Shown here in pieces: positions 1 through 8,514 of a stretch of DNA of 21,036 nucleotides (the stretch's first letter is position 1; the number at the start of each line of letters is the position of its first letter). The translations under genes were made by a program, and so were the position numbers. Under the pieces are notes generated by a model. It did not search any database and was not told the DNA's origin. It saw only the letters and a program-made list of their open reading frames with translations. The stretch covers positions 1,948 through 22,983 of the forward strand of contig DAQW01000065.1 of assembly GCA_002503045.1 (NCBI GenBank). The letters run 5' to 3'. This stretch comes from Euryarchaeota archaeon UBA39. GTDB lineage: Archaea > Thermoplasmatota > Poseidoniia > Poseidoniales > Thalassarchaeaceae.

Positions 1-1
1 C

Positions 2-715
2 ACTGATGAAGAGTATGATGTTCGAGAAGAATTACCTAGGGAAGAACCCGAGGGTCTCTCTTATCGAATTGTCCATCAAGGATACTTAATTTGGTGGGCA
101 GTAACCCTAGTTGGTCTTATTTTTGCAGTTTTACTCTTGTATTGGGGAGCAATTGAGGGAGGCCCTTCACTCGATTTAGATGATGGTAGATTGAATTTAG
201 ATCCAACTACAATGGGTGGATTCATTTCATGGGTTGGTTTGTTTGGAACATTACTTTCAGTTGCTATATTTTTGGGCCAGCGTTCGATTTTAGGTGACGA
301 TAGTGAAGCAAGCATTGGTGACAAATTGGATTCACTTAGAGAGACAACAATTCATGCTGCATCAGAAACATCGTTTGTGACTTTCTGGGTACTTATTGCA
401 TATTTTGTGTTTGAATTCAGTATGTTATTTGGGGGAATAGACGAATCTAGTTTGGTAGCATATGGTGCAGGAGTGGGAGCAATCTTTGTTGCAGCTTTAG
501 TTGGGGTGATTCCGGGATGTGGACCACAAATCATCATTATGACCAGTTATGTAGAAGGGATTCTTGGTTTCCCTGGTCTTGTTTCTAATGCAATTTCTCA
601 AGATGGTGATGCTCTCTTCCCTCTATTGGTAAGGCATCGTGCTGCATCACTTTGGGCAACTTTACATACTGTTCTTCCAGCAATAATTACTGGATTTATT
701 CTGTTTATTTTATGA
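2..715 (+). CDS. C-terminal part of a putative heavy-metal/manganese exporter (PF11449-like), 5' end outside window
   Basis: The reading frame is open from base 2 with no start codon of its own, so the gene begins upstream of the window. A TTG at 137 is only an internal codon. About 237 codons are visible. An acidic soluble stretch comes first, followed by roughly six hydrophobic membrane segments. Two recognisable pieces are GVIPGCGPQ (near base 505-535) and SQDGDALFPLL (near 595-630). This pairing of a Gly-Pro re-entrant-like motif with a polar DG-containing loop resembles the 10-TM 'putative manganese / heavy-metal exporter' family (PF11449). Family assignment is from motif memory. The ion is unknown. 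It ends at TGA 713-715 and converges on the next gene with 15 bases between, so it is transcriptionally separate from the leftward block. Confidence 0.6.
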   Translation, partial: TDEEYDVREELPREEPEGLSYRIVHQGYLIWWAVTLVGLIFAVLLLYWGAIEGGPSLDLDDGRLNLDPTTMGGFISWVGLFGTLLSVAIFLGQRSILGDDSEASIGDKLDSLRETTIHAASETSFVTFWVLIAYFVFEFSMLFGGIDESSLVAYGAGVGAIFVAALVGVIPGCGPQIIIMTSYVEGILGFPGLVSNAISQDGDALFPLLVRHRAASLWATLHTVLPAIITGFILFIL

Positions 716-730
716 AAAAATGTATGAGAA

Positions 731-1309
731 TTATGGAATACTTCTCCATTTTTCTATGTCTGATGGTAAATCGATGTTCAAATGTAGATTCTCGTCATTC
801 ACTTCTAAATATTTTGGATTGACAATTTCTCGTAATGGTGCATCTGGATTTTCTTCGGCTAGAATTTTATCTATTTCGTTTGATGTCAACATTATTGGAT
901 GCCCTCCCCTTCCATCTTTAGATGGCACACAACATCTTTCTTCATTCATAATTAATGATAATGTTTCATCGCCAAACGCAGGACGATCTACTGGAACCAT
1001 AAGCAAACGATATCTCTTCACTTTCGATTCTGAATTGATATGTATAATCCCACACCTTATTGATCCAGTCCTTCCAGCATCAGGATTGGGATTTACTACA
1101 ATTGTTCTTTCAGGACAACAAAGAGCAATATCTAGCATCAGTTCTTGTCTTGTGACGATAATGGGTTCAAGTCCTTTGGATTCAAGTCGATTAACCAACC
1201 ATCGAATCAAAGGGATTCCATCTTTCTCAATCAGAGCTTTGGGTTCCCCTAGACGGCGACTAGCACCTGCCGCTAAGATGATGCATTTCAAAGTCAAACT
1301 TCGAGTCAT
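731..1309 (-). CDS. MobA/MocA-like nucleotidyltransferase
   Basis: Predicted cytosolic nucleotidyltransferase of the NTP_transf_3 family, which includes MobA (GTP) and MocA (CTP), enzymes that attach a nucleotide to molybdopterin. The 192-residue product has the P-loop-like LAAGASRRLG at 12-21 with Lys24, VPVDRP at 105-110 (the metal-binding Asp position, PxDxP in MocA), GHP at 136-138 and NIDLPSD near 178, where MocA/MobA proteins have a D-[IV]-[DN]-TPED motif. The frame extends upstream to a TTG at 1345, but ATG 1309 is preferred. It has GAGGG at 1318-1314 with a 4-base spacer, and it falls just after the stop of the upstream acyl-CoA dehydrogenase, so the two look co-transcribed. No molybdenum hydroxylase lies next to it, so MocA versus another sugar or cofactor nucleotidyltransferase cannot be settled. 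Confidence 0.78.
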   Translation of the reverse strand: MTRSLTLKCIILAAGASRRLGEPKALIEKDGIPLIRWLVNRLESKGLEPIIVTRQELMLDIALCCPERTIVVNPNPDAGRTGSIRCGIIHINSESKVKRYRLLMVPVDRPAFGDETLSLIMNEERCCVPSKDGRGGHPIMLTSNEIDKILAEENPDAPLREIVNPKYLEVNDENLHLNIDLPSDIEKWRSIP

Positions 1310-1316
1310 CTTTCCC

Positions 1317-2465
1317 TCAGAGTCCACGAACAATTTCTCTTCCAATAATCATTCGTTGCACTTGGCTACTTCCTTCATAAATTTGCATTACTTTGGCAGC
1401 ACGCATCAATCTTGCAACTGGATATTCTTCTGAATAGCCATATCCTCCAAAGATCTGTACTGCATCTGTTGTAATTTTCATAGCCGCATCTGCAGCAAAA
1501 CGTTTGGCATGTGCTGCAAATTCTGTATTTCTCATTCCATTATCCATCATCCATGCTGCTTTCCAAGTCAGCAATCTTGCGGCTTCAATTTCAGTTTTCA
1601 TATCTGCAAGCATGAATTGAATCGCTTGGTGTTGATGTAATTTTTTCCCAAATGTCATTCTTTCATCGGCGTATTGTAGTGAATGTTCGTAAGCGGCTCT
1701 ACTAATTCCCGTTGCATGAGCAGCAATACTTGGTCTAGAGACATCAAATGCAGCCATTGCATTAAACCATCCACCTCCTTCTTTTCCTCCGACTAGATTA
1801 GCAGCAGGAACTCTAACGTTCTCAAAATTAACTGCACGAGTATCTGAGGCTCTTTGGCCCATGTTTGTTTCTTTCTTACCTAGTGATACTCCTTCCCAAT
1901 CAGACTCAACAATAAAGCCGCTCATTCCTTTGTAACCTGCCTCTTTGTCAGTATATGCTAAAACAAAGTACCAGTCTGCTTTTCCTGCGCCAGTAATCCA
2001 CATTTTATTTCCATTAAGGATGTAATCGTCACCATCTTTCACAGCAGTACTTTGAATGGCAGCTACATCACTTCCTGCGCCAGGTTCAGTGACTGCATAT
2101 GCTGCTATTGAGGGCTTTTCTACCAACCAACCAAGGTATTTTTGCTTCTGTTCCTCAGTTCCACCTGTGATAATAGGTGCAGCAGTTAATCCATTGGAAT
2201 AAGCGGCTGTAGCAAATCCTGGATCTCCCCAAGCTAATTCTTCTTGAACAACTGCTTCAGTAAGACAATCCATGCCCATTCCTCCGTATTCTTCAGGGAT
2301 ATGCAGATTTAACAAACCCATTTCGTGGGCTTCGGCTATAGTCTCCATTGGGAATTCACTATTTTCGTCCCAATGCTCTGCCTGAGGCCTAATTCTTTCA
2401 TTTGCAAACTCATGGGCGAGTTCTCGCAACATTTCTTGCTCTTCCGACAGAGTGAGGTCGACCAT
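1317..2465 (-). CDS. Acyl-CoA dehydrogenase (short/medium-chain type)
   Basis: FAD enzyme that oxidises acyl-CoA to trans-2-enoyl-CoA in fatty-acid or branched-chain amino-acid breakdown, passing electrons to an electron-transfer flavoprotein. It is 382 residues, the usual family length. Numbered from ATG 2465, the first signature YAVTEPGAGSD is at about 123-133, the second GGYGYSEEYPV at about 340-350, and the catalytic base is Glu364 in IYEGSSQVQR, the MCAD/SCAD position. The N-terminal LTLSEEQEML is a typical start for the family and supports ATG 2465. An ATG at 2495 would add ten residues and has GGGTGA directly in front of it, so it remains possible. The gene lies 50 bases after the antiporter stop and its TGA overlaps the Shine-Dalgarno site of the next gene. 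Chain-length specificity cannot be read from the sequence. Confidence 0.93.
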   Translation of the reverse strand: MVDLTLSEEQEMLRELAHEFANERIRPQAEHWDENSEFPMETIAEAHEMGLLNLHIPEEYGGMGMDCLTEAVVQEELAWGDPGFATAAYSNGLTAAPIITGGTEEQKQKYLGWLVEKPSIAAYAVTEPGAGSDVAAIQSTAVKDGDDYILNGNKMWITGAGKADWYFVLAYTDKEAGYKGMSGFIVESDWEGVSLGKKETNMGQRASDTRAVNFENVRVPAANLVGGKEGGGWFNAMAAFDVSRPSIAAHATGISRAAYEHSLQYADERMTFGKKLHQHQAIQFMLADMKTEIEAARLLTWKAAWMMDNGMRNTEFAAHAKRFAADAAMKITTDAVQIFGGYGYSEEYPVARLMRAAKVMQIYEGSSQVQRMIIGREIVRGL

Positions 2466-2515
2466 GTCACGCCATAGGCTAATCTGACTTAGCATTCACC
2501 CAGAAGAGAGTTCAA

Positions 2516-3619
2516 TCATAACAATCCTGTAGCAACCACAAGTAGGCCGACAAAAATAGCATAACAGAACACAAGGACCCCTCCTTCCCAGCGTTTAAAT
2601 TCAAAATCCGTATACATGAATAACAGACTTAATCCAGTTGTTAGGACTGTTGCAGGGATAATCAGAGTAAAGAATATCGCGGATGAACCAACTGTTACCG
2701 GATAAACTAGCGCAGTGAGGCCTATTGACAATAATGGGTCAGTGATATTTGAACCAATCAGAGTTCCGATTGCAACTCCCTTTGAACGTCTTGCAGCAGT
2801 AAGAGCAACTGCCAATTCAGGGAGAGAAGTTCCTATTGCAGTAATTGTCGCTCCAATAAATGCAGATGGAATTGACATATTTGTTGCGATATCAGTTGCA
2901 GAATTTACCAGAATAGAGGCAGACCAAACTGCTAAACTAAGCCCTAAAATTACTCCAAGGATGATTTTCTTGGGATTAATTTCGCCTAATTCTACTAATT
3001 CAGATCCACCTAGTAATAATTCGTCTTCACGAATCCTATCACTTTGATGAAGTAGATTGAAAATATAGAATAAATAAATCAAGCAGAGAATCGCACCTTC
3101 TAATCTGTCTAAGCGACCATCAATGAGTATTAATGCAGTAAGTAATATGACAGCCAGAAACATTAGGAGTCCGTCTCTAGCAAGCCAATCAGGTCGTACT
3201 TCAAGAGGATGAATAAGTACAACAATTCCGAGGACTAAGCTAATTTGTACTAACACTGAACCGTATATGTTGCCTAAAGCAAAGTCAGAGGGGCAAATTT
3301 CAGATGTACATCCTCCTAATGCCGCAACTTCCAGTGAACTGTTTACCCCCACTAAAATTTCAGGAAGAGAAGTTCCAATACTTACGATTGTCAACCCAAT
3401 AATTAGTTCTGAAACTCCTAATTTTCGAGCCGTTTTCTTTACTGAATCAACAAATGTTTCAGCACTACTGATCAGAAGTGCTGTAGATAATATTAGTAGA
3501 ATTATACTGACCCCTGTCCCTCCAGAAATCATGGTTAGAGGTAGAATTGCAACCGCTATTGCAATACTTGATTGGATAGAAAAAAGTTCTCGCTGAGGTG
3601 CTACTAACCCCTCATCCAT
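2516..3619 (-). CDS. Na+/Ca2+ antiporter, CaCA family (YrbG-like)
   Basis: Integral membrane cation exchanger that would use the sodium gradient to expel calcium. It is 367 residues with about ten hydrophobic segments in two inverted halves. The first alpha repeat has GLTIVSIGTSLPE at 75-87 and the second GATITAIGTSLPE at 256-268. The Glu of each PE pair (87 and 268) is the expected cation ligand. The second half of repeat 2 keeps the family GSN (GTLIGSNITD, 285-294). The matching place in repeat 1 reads GNIYGSVLVQ (116-125), so the usual Asn is Val. A loop with two cysteines (104 and 109) precedes it. The long acidic cytoplasmic loop (about 192-215) is normal for the family. ATG 3619 is used because it precedes a complete first segment and has a TATA-like box about 24 bases upstream. 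Confidence 0.92.
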   Translation of the reverse strand: MDEGLVAPQRELFSIQSSIAIAVAILPLTMISGGTGVSIILLILSTALLISSAETFVDSVKKTARKLGVSELIIGLTIVSIGTSLPEILVGVNSSLEVAALGGCTSEICPSDFALGNIYGSVLVQISLVLGIVVLIHPLEVRPDWLARDGLLMFLAVILLTALILIDGRLDRLEGAILCLIYLFYIFNLLHQSDRIREDELLLGGSELVELGEINPKKIILGVILGLSLAVWSASILVNSATDIATNMSIPSAFIGATITAIGTSLPELAVALTAARRSKGVAIGTLIGSNITDPLLSIGLTALVYPVTVGSSAIFFTLIIPATVLTTGLSLLFMYTDFEFKRWEGGVLVFCYAIFVGLLVVATGLL

Positions 3620-3638
3620 GACATTCGGTCAAAGTTTT

Positions 3639-3647
3639 GTATAATGA
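3639..3647 (-). promoter_or_regulatory. TATA-like element upstream of the antiporter gene
   Basis: On the minus strand the sequence CATTATACA is centred about 24 bases upstream of ATG 3619, inside the 44-base gap after the E1 gene. In archaea a TATA box lies about 25 bases before the transcription start, so this position would give a leaderless or nearly leaderless mRNA. It is seen by eye only. Read-through from the E1 gene is equally possible. Confidence 0.35.
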
Positions 3648-3663
3648 TGGTGTCGGGTGAGAA

Positions 3664-6255
3664 TTATCCATTCATCATTAGTCTTAGGTGTTCTATTACC
3701 AAGTTAACATCTGGGATTGTATAATCTTCTAGAGGTGGTGAAAAGGGGACTGGGGTGTCTAGTGCGCCTACAACTACAGGTGCTGATTCAAGGGCCCAGA
3801 ATGCTTCTTCAAGAATTCGGCTTGATACTGTATGTCCAAACCCTCCACTCCATTGTGATTCTTGTAAAATCATCATTCTTCCCGTTCTTTGTACAGATGA
3901 AACACAAGTTTCTGAATCAAAGGGAACTAGAGTCCTAAGATCAATAATTTCAGTTTCAATTCCTTCTGCTGAAACAATTTCAGCAGCATGCCTTGCAATA
4001 TGGACCATTGCACCCCATGTGACTATCGTGACATCCTTCCCTCCTCTGATTATTTTTGCGCGTCCAATTTCTGCGACTTTTTCTCCGGAATCAATCCGAT
4101 CATTAACCGTTTGAGTATCTACCTCTTGATTTATCGAATCACCCCATCCAGTGAGCCCTCCTCTTAATCCATACATTCCGATGTGTTCTAGGAAGATTAC
4201 TGGATCAGGTAGAGATGCCCCTTCTACTAGTAAGTCATATGCATCCTGTGGGCAAGATGGGAATAGAATCACCAAACCGGGGTCATTCATCATCCACGAT
4301 TCTATCATATTAGCATGAAATGGTCCTGATCTAGTCTTGGCTCCTAAAGGAATCCTTACTGTCAATGGGACATCTGCACCCCATCTCCACCTAAGTTGGG
4401 CTGCATTATTGATCAATGCATTCATCGCAAGAGCTGCAAACCCTCCAAATTGTATTTCTGCCATTGGTCTCATTCCTCCAAGAGCGGCTCCTGTAGCAGA
4501 ATGAATAATTGCAGCCTCTGATAGTGGCATATCTAGAAGCAGGTCCGAATGTCCTGCGGTTTTGAGTGGAATATTCATCCCAAATGCACCTGCAACTTCC
4601 ATATCTTCTCCCATGAAAACAGTTGATCTACCATATCTTTCAGCTATTGAAACCATACCGTTTTGAATCGCTCTAGCCATTGTCCATGCGTTTCTTTCTT
4701 CAGAGAATTTCATTATAGTGGTTCCAATTTCTACAGGTCCAGTGGATTCGGAAATTGATTGATTTTTGATTCTCTTGATTCGAGAGGATTGGGATTCAGC
4801 ATCATGTAGGCTGGTAATTCCTCGAGTTACCGTTTCTGGATTTGGCCAATCCATTCTTTCCATTTCTTCTCTTGCAGTATCTACCGAATTTCTCTCTTCT
4901 GTTTCCATTTTTTCTATTTCGTTTTCTTCAATTCCTTGGTCAATTAGAATCTGTCTATGGTTCGGCAAAGGGTCTTTTGATTCCCAATATGAAATCAAAT
5001 CTTGATCTACATATCCCGGGGGATTGCCGCTTGGGGCCCCTAGGTATAGGTCATCATGATGATGGGCATGACCGCAACCTCTCATTGTTTCTACGTGGAT
5101 TAGTGTTGAACCTCCTCCTGCAAGAGCAAATTCCCTAGCAACTGCAGTTGAGGAATAAAATTGTACAGGGTCTGAACCATCAATCGTCCATCCAGGGAAT
5201 CCCATAGCTACTGCTTTATCTCCAAAAGTTTCGACCCCAGATTGTCCTGTAACAAATGTGTCTAGCGCAATTTGATTATTTTGAATCATGAATGCAATAG
5301 GTAAACCACGAGCACCTGCAAGATTCATTGCTTCCCAAAATTCCCCAGAACTGCTACATCCTTCTCCAACAGGTGCTAGATGAAATCTACGGATTTCTAG
5401 TAATGATGCTGCAAGTGCAACTCCAGTTAGTGTGGCGGATGCAATAGGAAGCGGAGCAGTAGGGGGCAAAACACCCTTTTCCCATTCTCCAATATGTAAA
5501 TCTCTACCTCCTGAACCAGGATGACCTCCATCCATATAGGAATCTGCCTTTCCCATTTGAGCAGCAAAAATTTCCTTAGGAGTTTGCCCCATTGAAAGAG
5601 CCAAGCCTACATCTCTAATCATTGGAGCAATTACGTCTGCAGTATTTCTTTCATTTGGAGGGAGATCTACTGAGCGTTTGAGTGCAGATGCACATGCTAC
5701 AACTGCTTCTTGCCATGTGGATCGAAAGCCTTTGCCTCCAAATCGCCCACCGTCTGGCGTCTCAATTCCATTTACAAATAAATCTTTGAGATGTGAATCA
5801 AGACATCTTGTTCTGTGCATCCAACGTTGCCATTCCATTCTCATTTCAGTAGTAACTGCTGATGAATATGCAATTCTTCTGAGACAGAGCCTCATATCAA
5901 TTAGAAAGCGTAGCATTCTACGATTGAGATGTAAATGGCCAAGACGTCTTGGTATTACTTCTGAATCAATCATTGGTTGAAGTGATACATCAGATCTTCT
6001 AGCATCTAGATTTTGTTCTAGTTTTAGTAGAAATTGTTCTGACACTTCATGAAAAGTAGCACCATCTAATTTTGTTGATTTTGGATAAATTTCTGACCAA
6101 ATATGGTCTACAAGCCGTAAATGCCCATCATGCCTTTCAGCGACAAAGCGGAGTAATTCTTTTCTAACATTTTCAGAATCGATTGACTGGTAGAAATCTA
6201 GGTGTCTTCTAGGGCGCCATTCTCCTCCTCGAATTGGAGTAAGTTCGCCCTGCAT
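3664..6255 (-). CDS. 2-oxoacid dehydrogenase E1, fused alpha and beta subunits
   Basis: Thiamine-diphosphate decarboxylase of a pyruvate or branched-chain 2-oxoacid dehydrogenase complex. One 863-residue chain carries both subunits. Residues 1-135 form an N-terminal region I do not recognise. E1-alpha spans about 136-470, with the ThDP/Mg motif GEG (297-299) followed by Asn326-Asn327, and the family RxGHSxxD region as a histidine-rich GHAHHHDD near 395-402. A charged linker follows. E1-beta spans about 518-863, with GEDMEVAGAFG near 549 and SGPFHANM near 643, where the family has the GPxHSQ-like loop, then the C-terminal transketolase domain. The first motif is normally GDG, so the Mg-ligand Asp is Glu here. 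ATG 6255 has GAGG eight bases upstream. ATG 6291 would add 12 residues but lacks such a site. No E2 or E3 lies nearby, so the substrate is open. Confidence 0.92.
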   Translation of the reverse strand: MQGELTPIRGGEWRPRRHLDFYQSIDSENVRKELLRFVAERHDGHLRLVDHIWSEIYPKSTKLDGATFHEVSEQFLLKLEQNLDARRSDVSLQPMIDSEVIPRRLGHLHLNRRMLRFLIDMRLCLRRIAYSSAVTTEMRMEWQRWMHRTRCLDSHLKDLFVNGIETPDGGRFGGKGFRSTWQEAVVACASALKRSVDLPPNERNTADVIAPMIRDVGLALSMGQTPKEIFAAQMGKADSYMDGGHPGSGGRDLHIGEWEKGVLPPTAPLPIASATLTGVALAASLLEIRRFHLAPVGEGCSSSGEFWEAMNLAGARGLPIAFMIQNNQIALDTFVTGQSGVETFGDKAVAMGFPGWTIDGSDPVQFYSSTAVAREFALAGGGSTLIHVETMRGCGHAHHHDDLYLGAPSGNPPGYVDQDLISYWESKDPLPNHRQILIDQGIEENEIEKMETEERNSVDTAREEMERMDWPNPETVTRGITSLHDAESQSSRIKRIKNQSISESTGPVEIGTTIMKFSEERNAWTMARAIQNGMVSIAERYGRSTVFMGEDMEVAGAFGMNIPLKTAGHSDLLLDMPLSEAAIIHSATGAALGGMRPMAEIQFGGFAALAMNALINNAAQLRWRWGADVPLTVRIPLGAKTRSGPFHANMIESWMMNDPGLVILFPSCPQDAYDLLVEGASLPDPVIFLEHIGMYGLRGGLTGWGDSINQEVDTQTVNDRIDSGEKVAEIGRAKIIRGGKDVTIVTWGAMVHIARHAAEIVSAEGIETEIIDLRTLVPFDSETCVSSVQRTGRMMILQESQWSGGFGHTVSSRILEEAFWALESAPVVVGALDTPVPFSPPLEDYTIPDVNLVIEHLRLMMNG

Positions 6256-6304
6256 CCCCCTGTCCTCGTACCTACCAATGGAAGCCGCCATTCAAACGAT
6301 TCGG

Positions 6305-7282
6305 CTATTTCTCGTCATTTTTTATAGCATCTAGAGCATCACTGGCCATTTGTGCTGCATCTTGAACTTGAGTCAAAAGTGTGGTGTCTTCAATTCTACC
6401 TGGTAGGCTGAGTTCGAACAATAGATCAGCAATTACTTCCAAACTCAAGCGAGTCATTTGTAATGCGTTAGGATCAATTTTTGTCATTTCCTTATCGTCA
6501 GTTATCATTGCAACTTTATCAGGCATTATCATTAATTTCTCTAGGGATAAAGCAATCTCTTCTTCTAATTCGGTTGCACGTTTCTCCATCGCTTCAATCA
6601 TTTTACTGCTTACTTCTGCTCTTTTGACTTCTTTTTCATCATCTTCAGATTCAGCAAGATCTTGGTCGGCTCCTACTATGAGTCGATCAAATGCAGTTCT
6701 CAATATTGCCATAACCCGTTCAGGTTCAACATCATCTCCATCAAGTTCTAAATCTCCTAATACATTCATTACGAATTCTTCGTCAATTGTTGCATCATTG
6801 AGCACTTCCTTCAAGATTGGTAGTGCCCAACCGGGTTCATCTGCAGTAACGTTAATTTCGAAAACTCCAGTACTTTTTCCGGCCTTTTTAATCTCAGCAG
6901 GAGGTGGAACAAATACTTTGTTTGCATGTTTAGTTAATTGTGCAATAAGCATCTTCATATCTACTGGTTTTTCAATTACTTCGGAGACTCCAGCTTGTGC
7001 AGCTGACATCAAATATTCATCATCGGCTTGTTTTGAAAGAAGTACTAATCTAGATTTCAATGCAAATTCAGGATCTGAGGTCAGTCTTGAACATGAACTC
7101 AAAGGGTCACCTGTAGCCCATGTTCCATCTACAAGGACTACATCTGGCATGGTCGCTAGAGCAGTTCCTTCGCATTGTCGAAGAGTACTAATTCGTGTGA
7201 CATCGAAACCATGTCTTTCAATACTGGATGCTAATAGGCTTCGCCGCCCATCCTGCTCATCCGCGATCAGGACGGTCTGCAT
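6305..7282 (-). CDS. Response-regulator receiver protein with uncharacterised acidic helical C-terminus
   Basis: The 325-residue product starts with a CheY-like receiver domain (1-120). The acidic pair is Asp8-Glu9, the phospho-acceptor is Asp52 in VVLVDGTW, the switch hydroxyl is Ser83 in VLLSK, and the conserved Lys105 is in EKPVD. All phosphotransfer residues are therefore present. A proline-containing linker (about 125-135) leads to about 190 residues rich in Glu, Asp and predicted helix. No DNA-binding, GGDEF or kinase motif was recognised there, so the output is unknown. No histidine kinase is in the window. The gene ends 13 bases before the alternative ATG of the E1 gene, which suggests co-transcription with the dehydrogenase, though a regulatory link is only inference. 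The start is ATG 7282, which gives a standard receiver N-terminus. Confidence 0.8.
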   Translation of the reverse strand: MQTVLIADEQDGRRSLLASSIERHGFDVTRISTLRQCEGTALATMPDVVLVDGTWATGDPLSSCSRLTSDPEFALKSRLVLLSKQADDEYLMSAAQAGVSEVIEKPVDMKMLIAQLTKHANKVFVPPPAEIKKAGKSTGVFEINVTADEPGWALPILKEVLNDATIDEEFVMNVLGDLELDGDDVEPERVMAILRTAFDRLIVGADQDLAESEDDEKEVKRAEVSSKMIEAMEKRATELEEEIALSLEKLMIMPDKVAMITDDKEMTKIDPNALQMTRLSLEVIADLLFELSLPGRIEDTTLLTQVQDAAQMASDALDAIKNDEK

Positions 7283-7333
7283 GAGGCGAGTCTCACTTTA
7301 GTTAGACTTCAACCTTGCATATGTGTTGGGACA

Positions 7334-7346
7334 AAAATGCCATTTT
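7334..7346. repeat. 13-base palindrome between moeB-like and response-regulator genes
   Basis: AAAATG and CATTTT flank a single central C, directly after the TAA of the moeB-like gene and about 50 bases before the response-regulator start. The one-base centre is too short for a hairpin loop, so this looks more like a dimer binding site than a terminator. AT-rich 6-base arms can arise by chance. Confidence 0.3.
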
Positions 7347-7347
7347 G

Positions 7348-8469
7348 TTAATATCGTGGCATCGAGGGGTCGATTTCTCTTGACCATGCATGAATTCCTC
7401 CATCTAGGTTCCATAACTGTTCGAAATTCCAACCGTTACTAGCGAGTGCAGCAATTGCAGACATACTTCGAATTCCACTTCTGCAATATACCACTATGTC
7501 TCGATCCTTGGGAATAGATTGTAGGTGTTCAAGAATTTGGGTATGTTCAACTCTTAAATCAGTACCTGGGATACTACAGATTGCTTCTTCATTTGCTCTT
7601 CTAACATCAAGAATAAATGGGCCATCTGCTTTCATTCTTTCATGGAGTTCGATTACTGTCATGGACTGCATATCTGGCTCCCCTTGTACTTCGCACCCGT
7701 AGTCAATGTATTCTTTCTGTCGGTCTAATTTTGTGGCTGGTTGTCGAGAAATATCCTTGGAATAGTTCAATATTCTTGTACTCATTTTTCGAGTGTTTAG
7801 AATCATTAGACGTTCAGCAAGTGGTTCTCCCACATTCGCGAGAATTTTGATTGCTTCCATAGCTTGCATAGTTCCTAGAATACCCGGTAACGCTCCCAAA
7901 ACTCCTGCTTCTGAACAACTTGGAATACTTCCAATAGGGGGTGGATTAGGAAATAAATCTCGATAATTTGCACTTTCTCTAAGATTAAACACAGTTAATT
8001 GCCCTTCGTATCGAAAAACACTAGCATGGACCCAAGGAATACCCAAGATTTCTGAAGAATCATTTAGTAAATATCTAGTTGGAATATTATCTGTCCCATC
8101 AATAATTAAATCAACTCCATTCAATAATTCTAATGCGTTTTTACCATCTAAACGAGCATCAACTGTTTCAATTTCTATCAATGGATTTACATCTTTGAGG
8201 CGATCTTTTGCAGAATCTACTTTGCTTCTCCCAAGATCATTTGTTCCATGGATTACTTGCCGTTGTAAATTGCTAATTTCAACATCATCGTCATCAATGA
8301 TTCGAATAGTTCCAATACCCGCCGCAGCAAGATATAGTAGTGCAGACGAACCAAGACCTCCTGCACCTATACACGCTACTTTGGATTGTTCCAGTGCATT
8401 CTGTCCTTCAGGACCGAAATCTGGGAGCATTAGATGTCGAGCATATCGCGCATCGCGATTGTCGGACAT
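7348..8469 (-). CDS. moeB: MoeB/ThiF-type sulfur-carrier adenylyltransferase fused to rhodanese
   Basis: E1-like enzyme that adenylates the C-terminal glycine of a ubiquitin-fold sulfur carrier (MoaD, ThiS or a SAMP). The fused rhodanese could supply the sulfur, as in MOCS3/Uba4. Numbered from ATG 8469 (373 residues), it has the nucleotide loop GAGGLGS at 35-41, DGTDN at 124-128, the adenylation-domain cysteine Cys185 in IPSCSEAGVLG, and a rhodanese domain from about 269 with active Cys329 in VVYCRSGIRS. Three of the four zinc cysteines of E. coli MoeB are gone: CYRC reads NYRD, and CEVC reads CEVQ near 259-262. ATG 8469 is chosen because MSDNRDARYARHL is a typical family N-terminus. A TTG at 8511 would extend it by 14 residues. 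It follows the small membrane-protein gene by 45 bases. Confidence 0.88.
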   Translation of the reverse strand: MSDNRDARYARHLMLPDFGPEGQNALEQSKVACIGAGGLGSSALLYLAAAGIGTIRIIDDDDVEISNLQRQVIHGTNDLGRSKVDSAKDRLKDVNPLIEIETVDARLDGKNALELLNGVDLIIDGTDNIPTRYLLNDSSEILGIPWVHASVFRYEGQLTVFNLRESANYRDLFPNPPPIGSIPSCSEAGVLGALPGILGTMQAMEAIKILANVGEPLAERLMILNTRKMSTRILNYSKDISRQPATKLDRQKEYIDYGCEVQGEPDMQSMTVIELHERMKADGPFILDVRRANEEAICSIPGTDLRVEHTQILEHLQSIPKDRDIVVYCRSGIRSMSAIAALASNGWNFEQLWNLDGGIHAWSREIDPSMPRY

Positions 8470-8514
8470 ACTTATGGCTAGGGAGTTGTTGATATCATAC
8501 TTCGGATTCAATCA

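Noticed and set aside
720..1433. A 237-codon + strand frame opposite the nucleotidyltransferase gene
   Set aside because: It is antisense to a gene with intact family motifs and a good ribosome site, and it resembles no known protein.
6381..7301. A 306-codon frame on the + strand opposite the response-regulator gene
   Set aside because: It is Ser-rich with no recognisable motif and is fully antisense to a gene with clear receiver residues, so it is a shadow frame.
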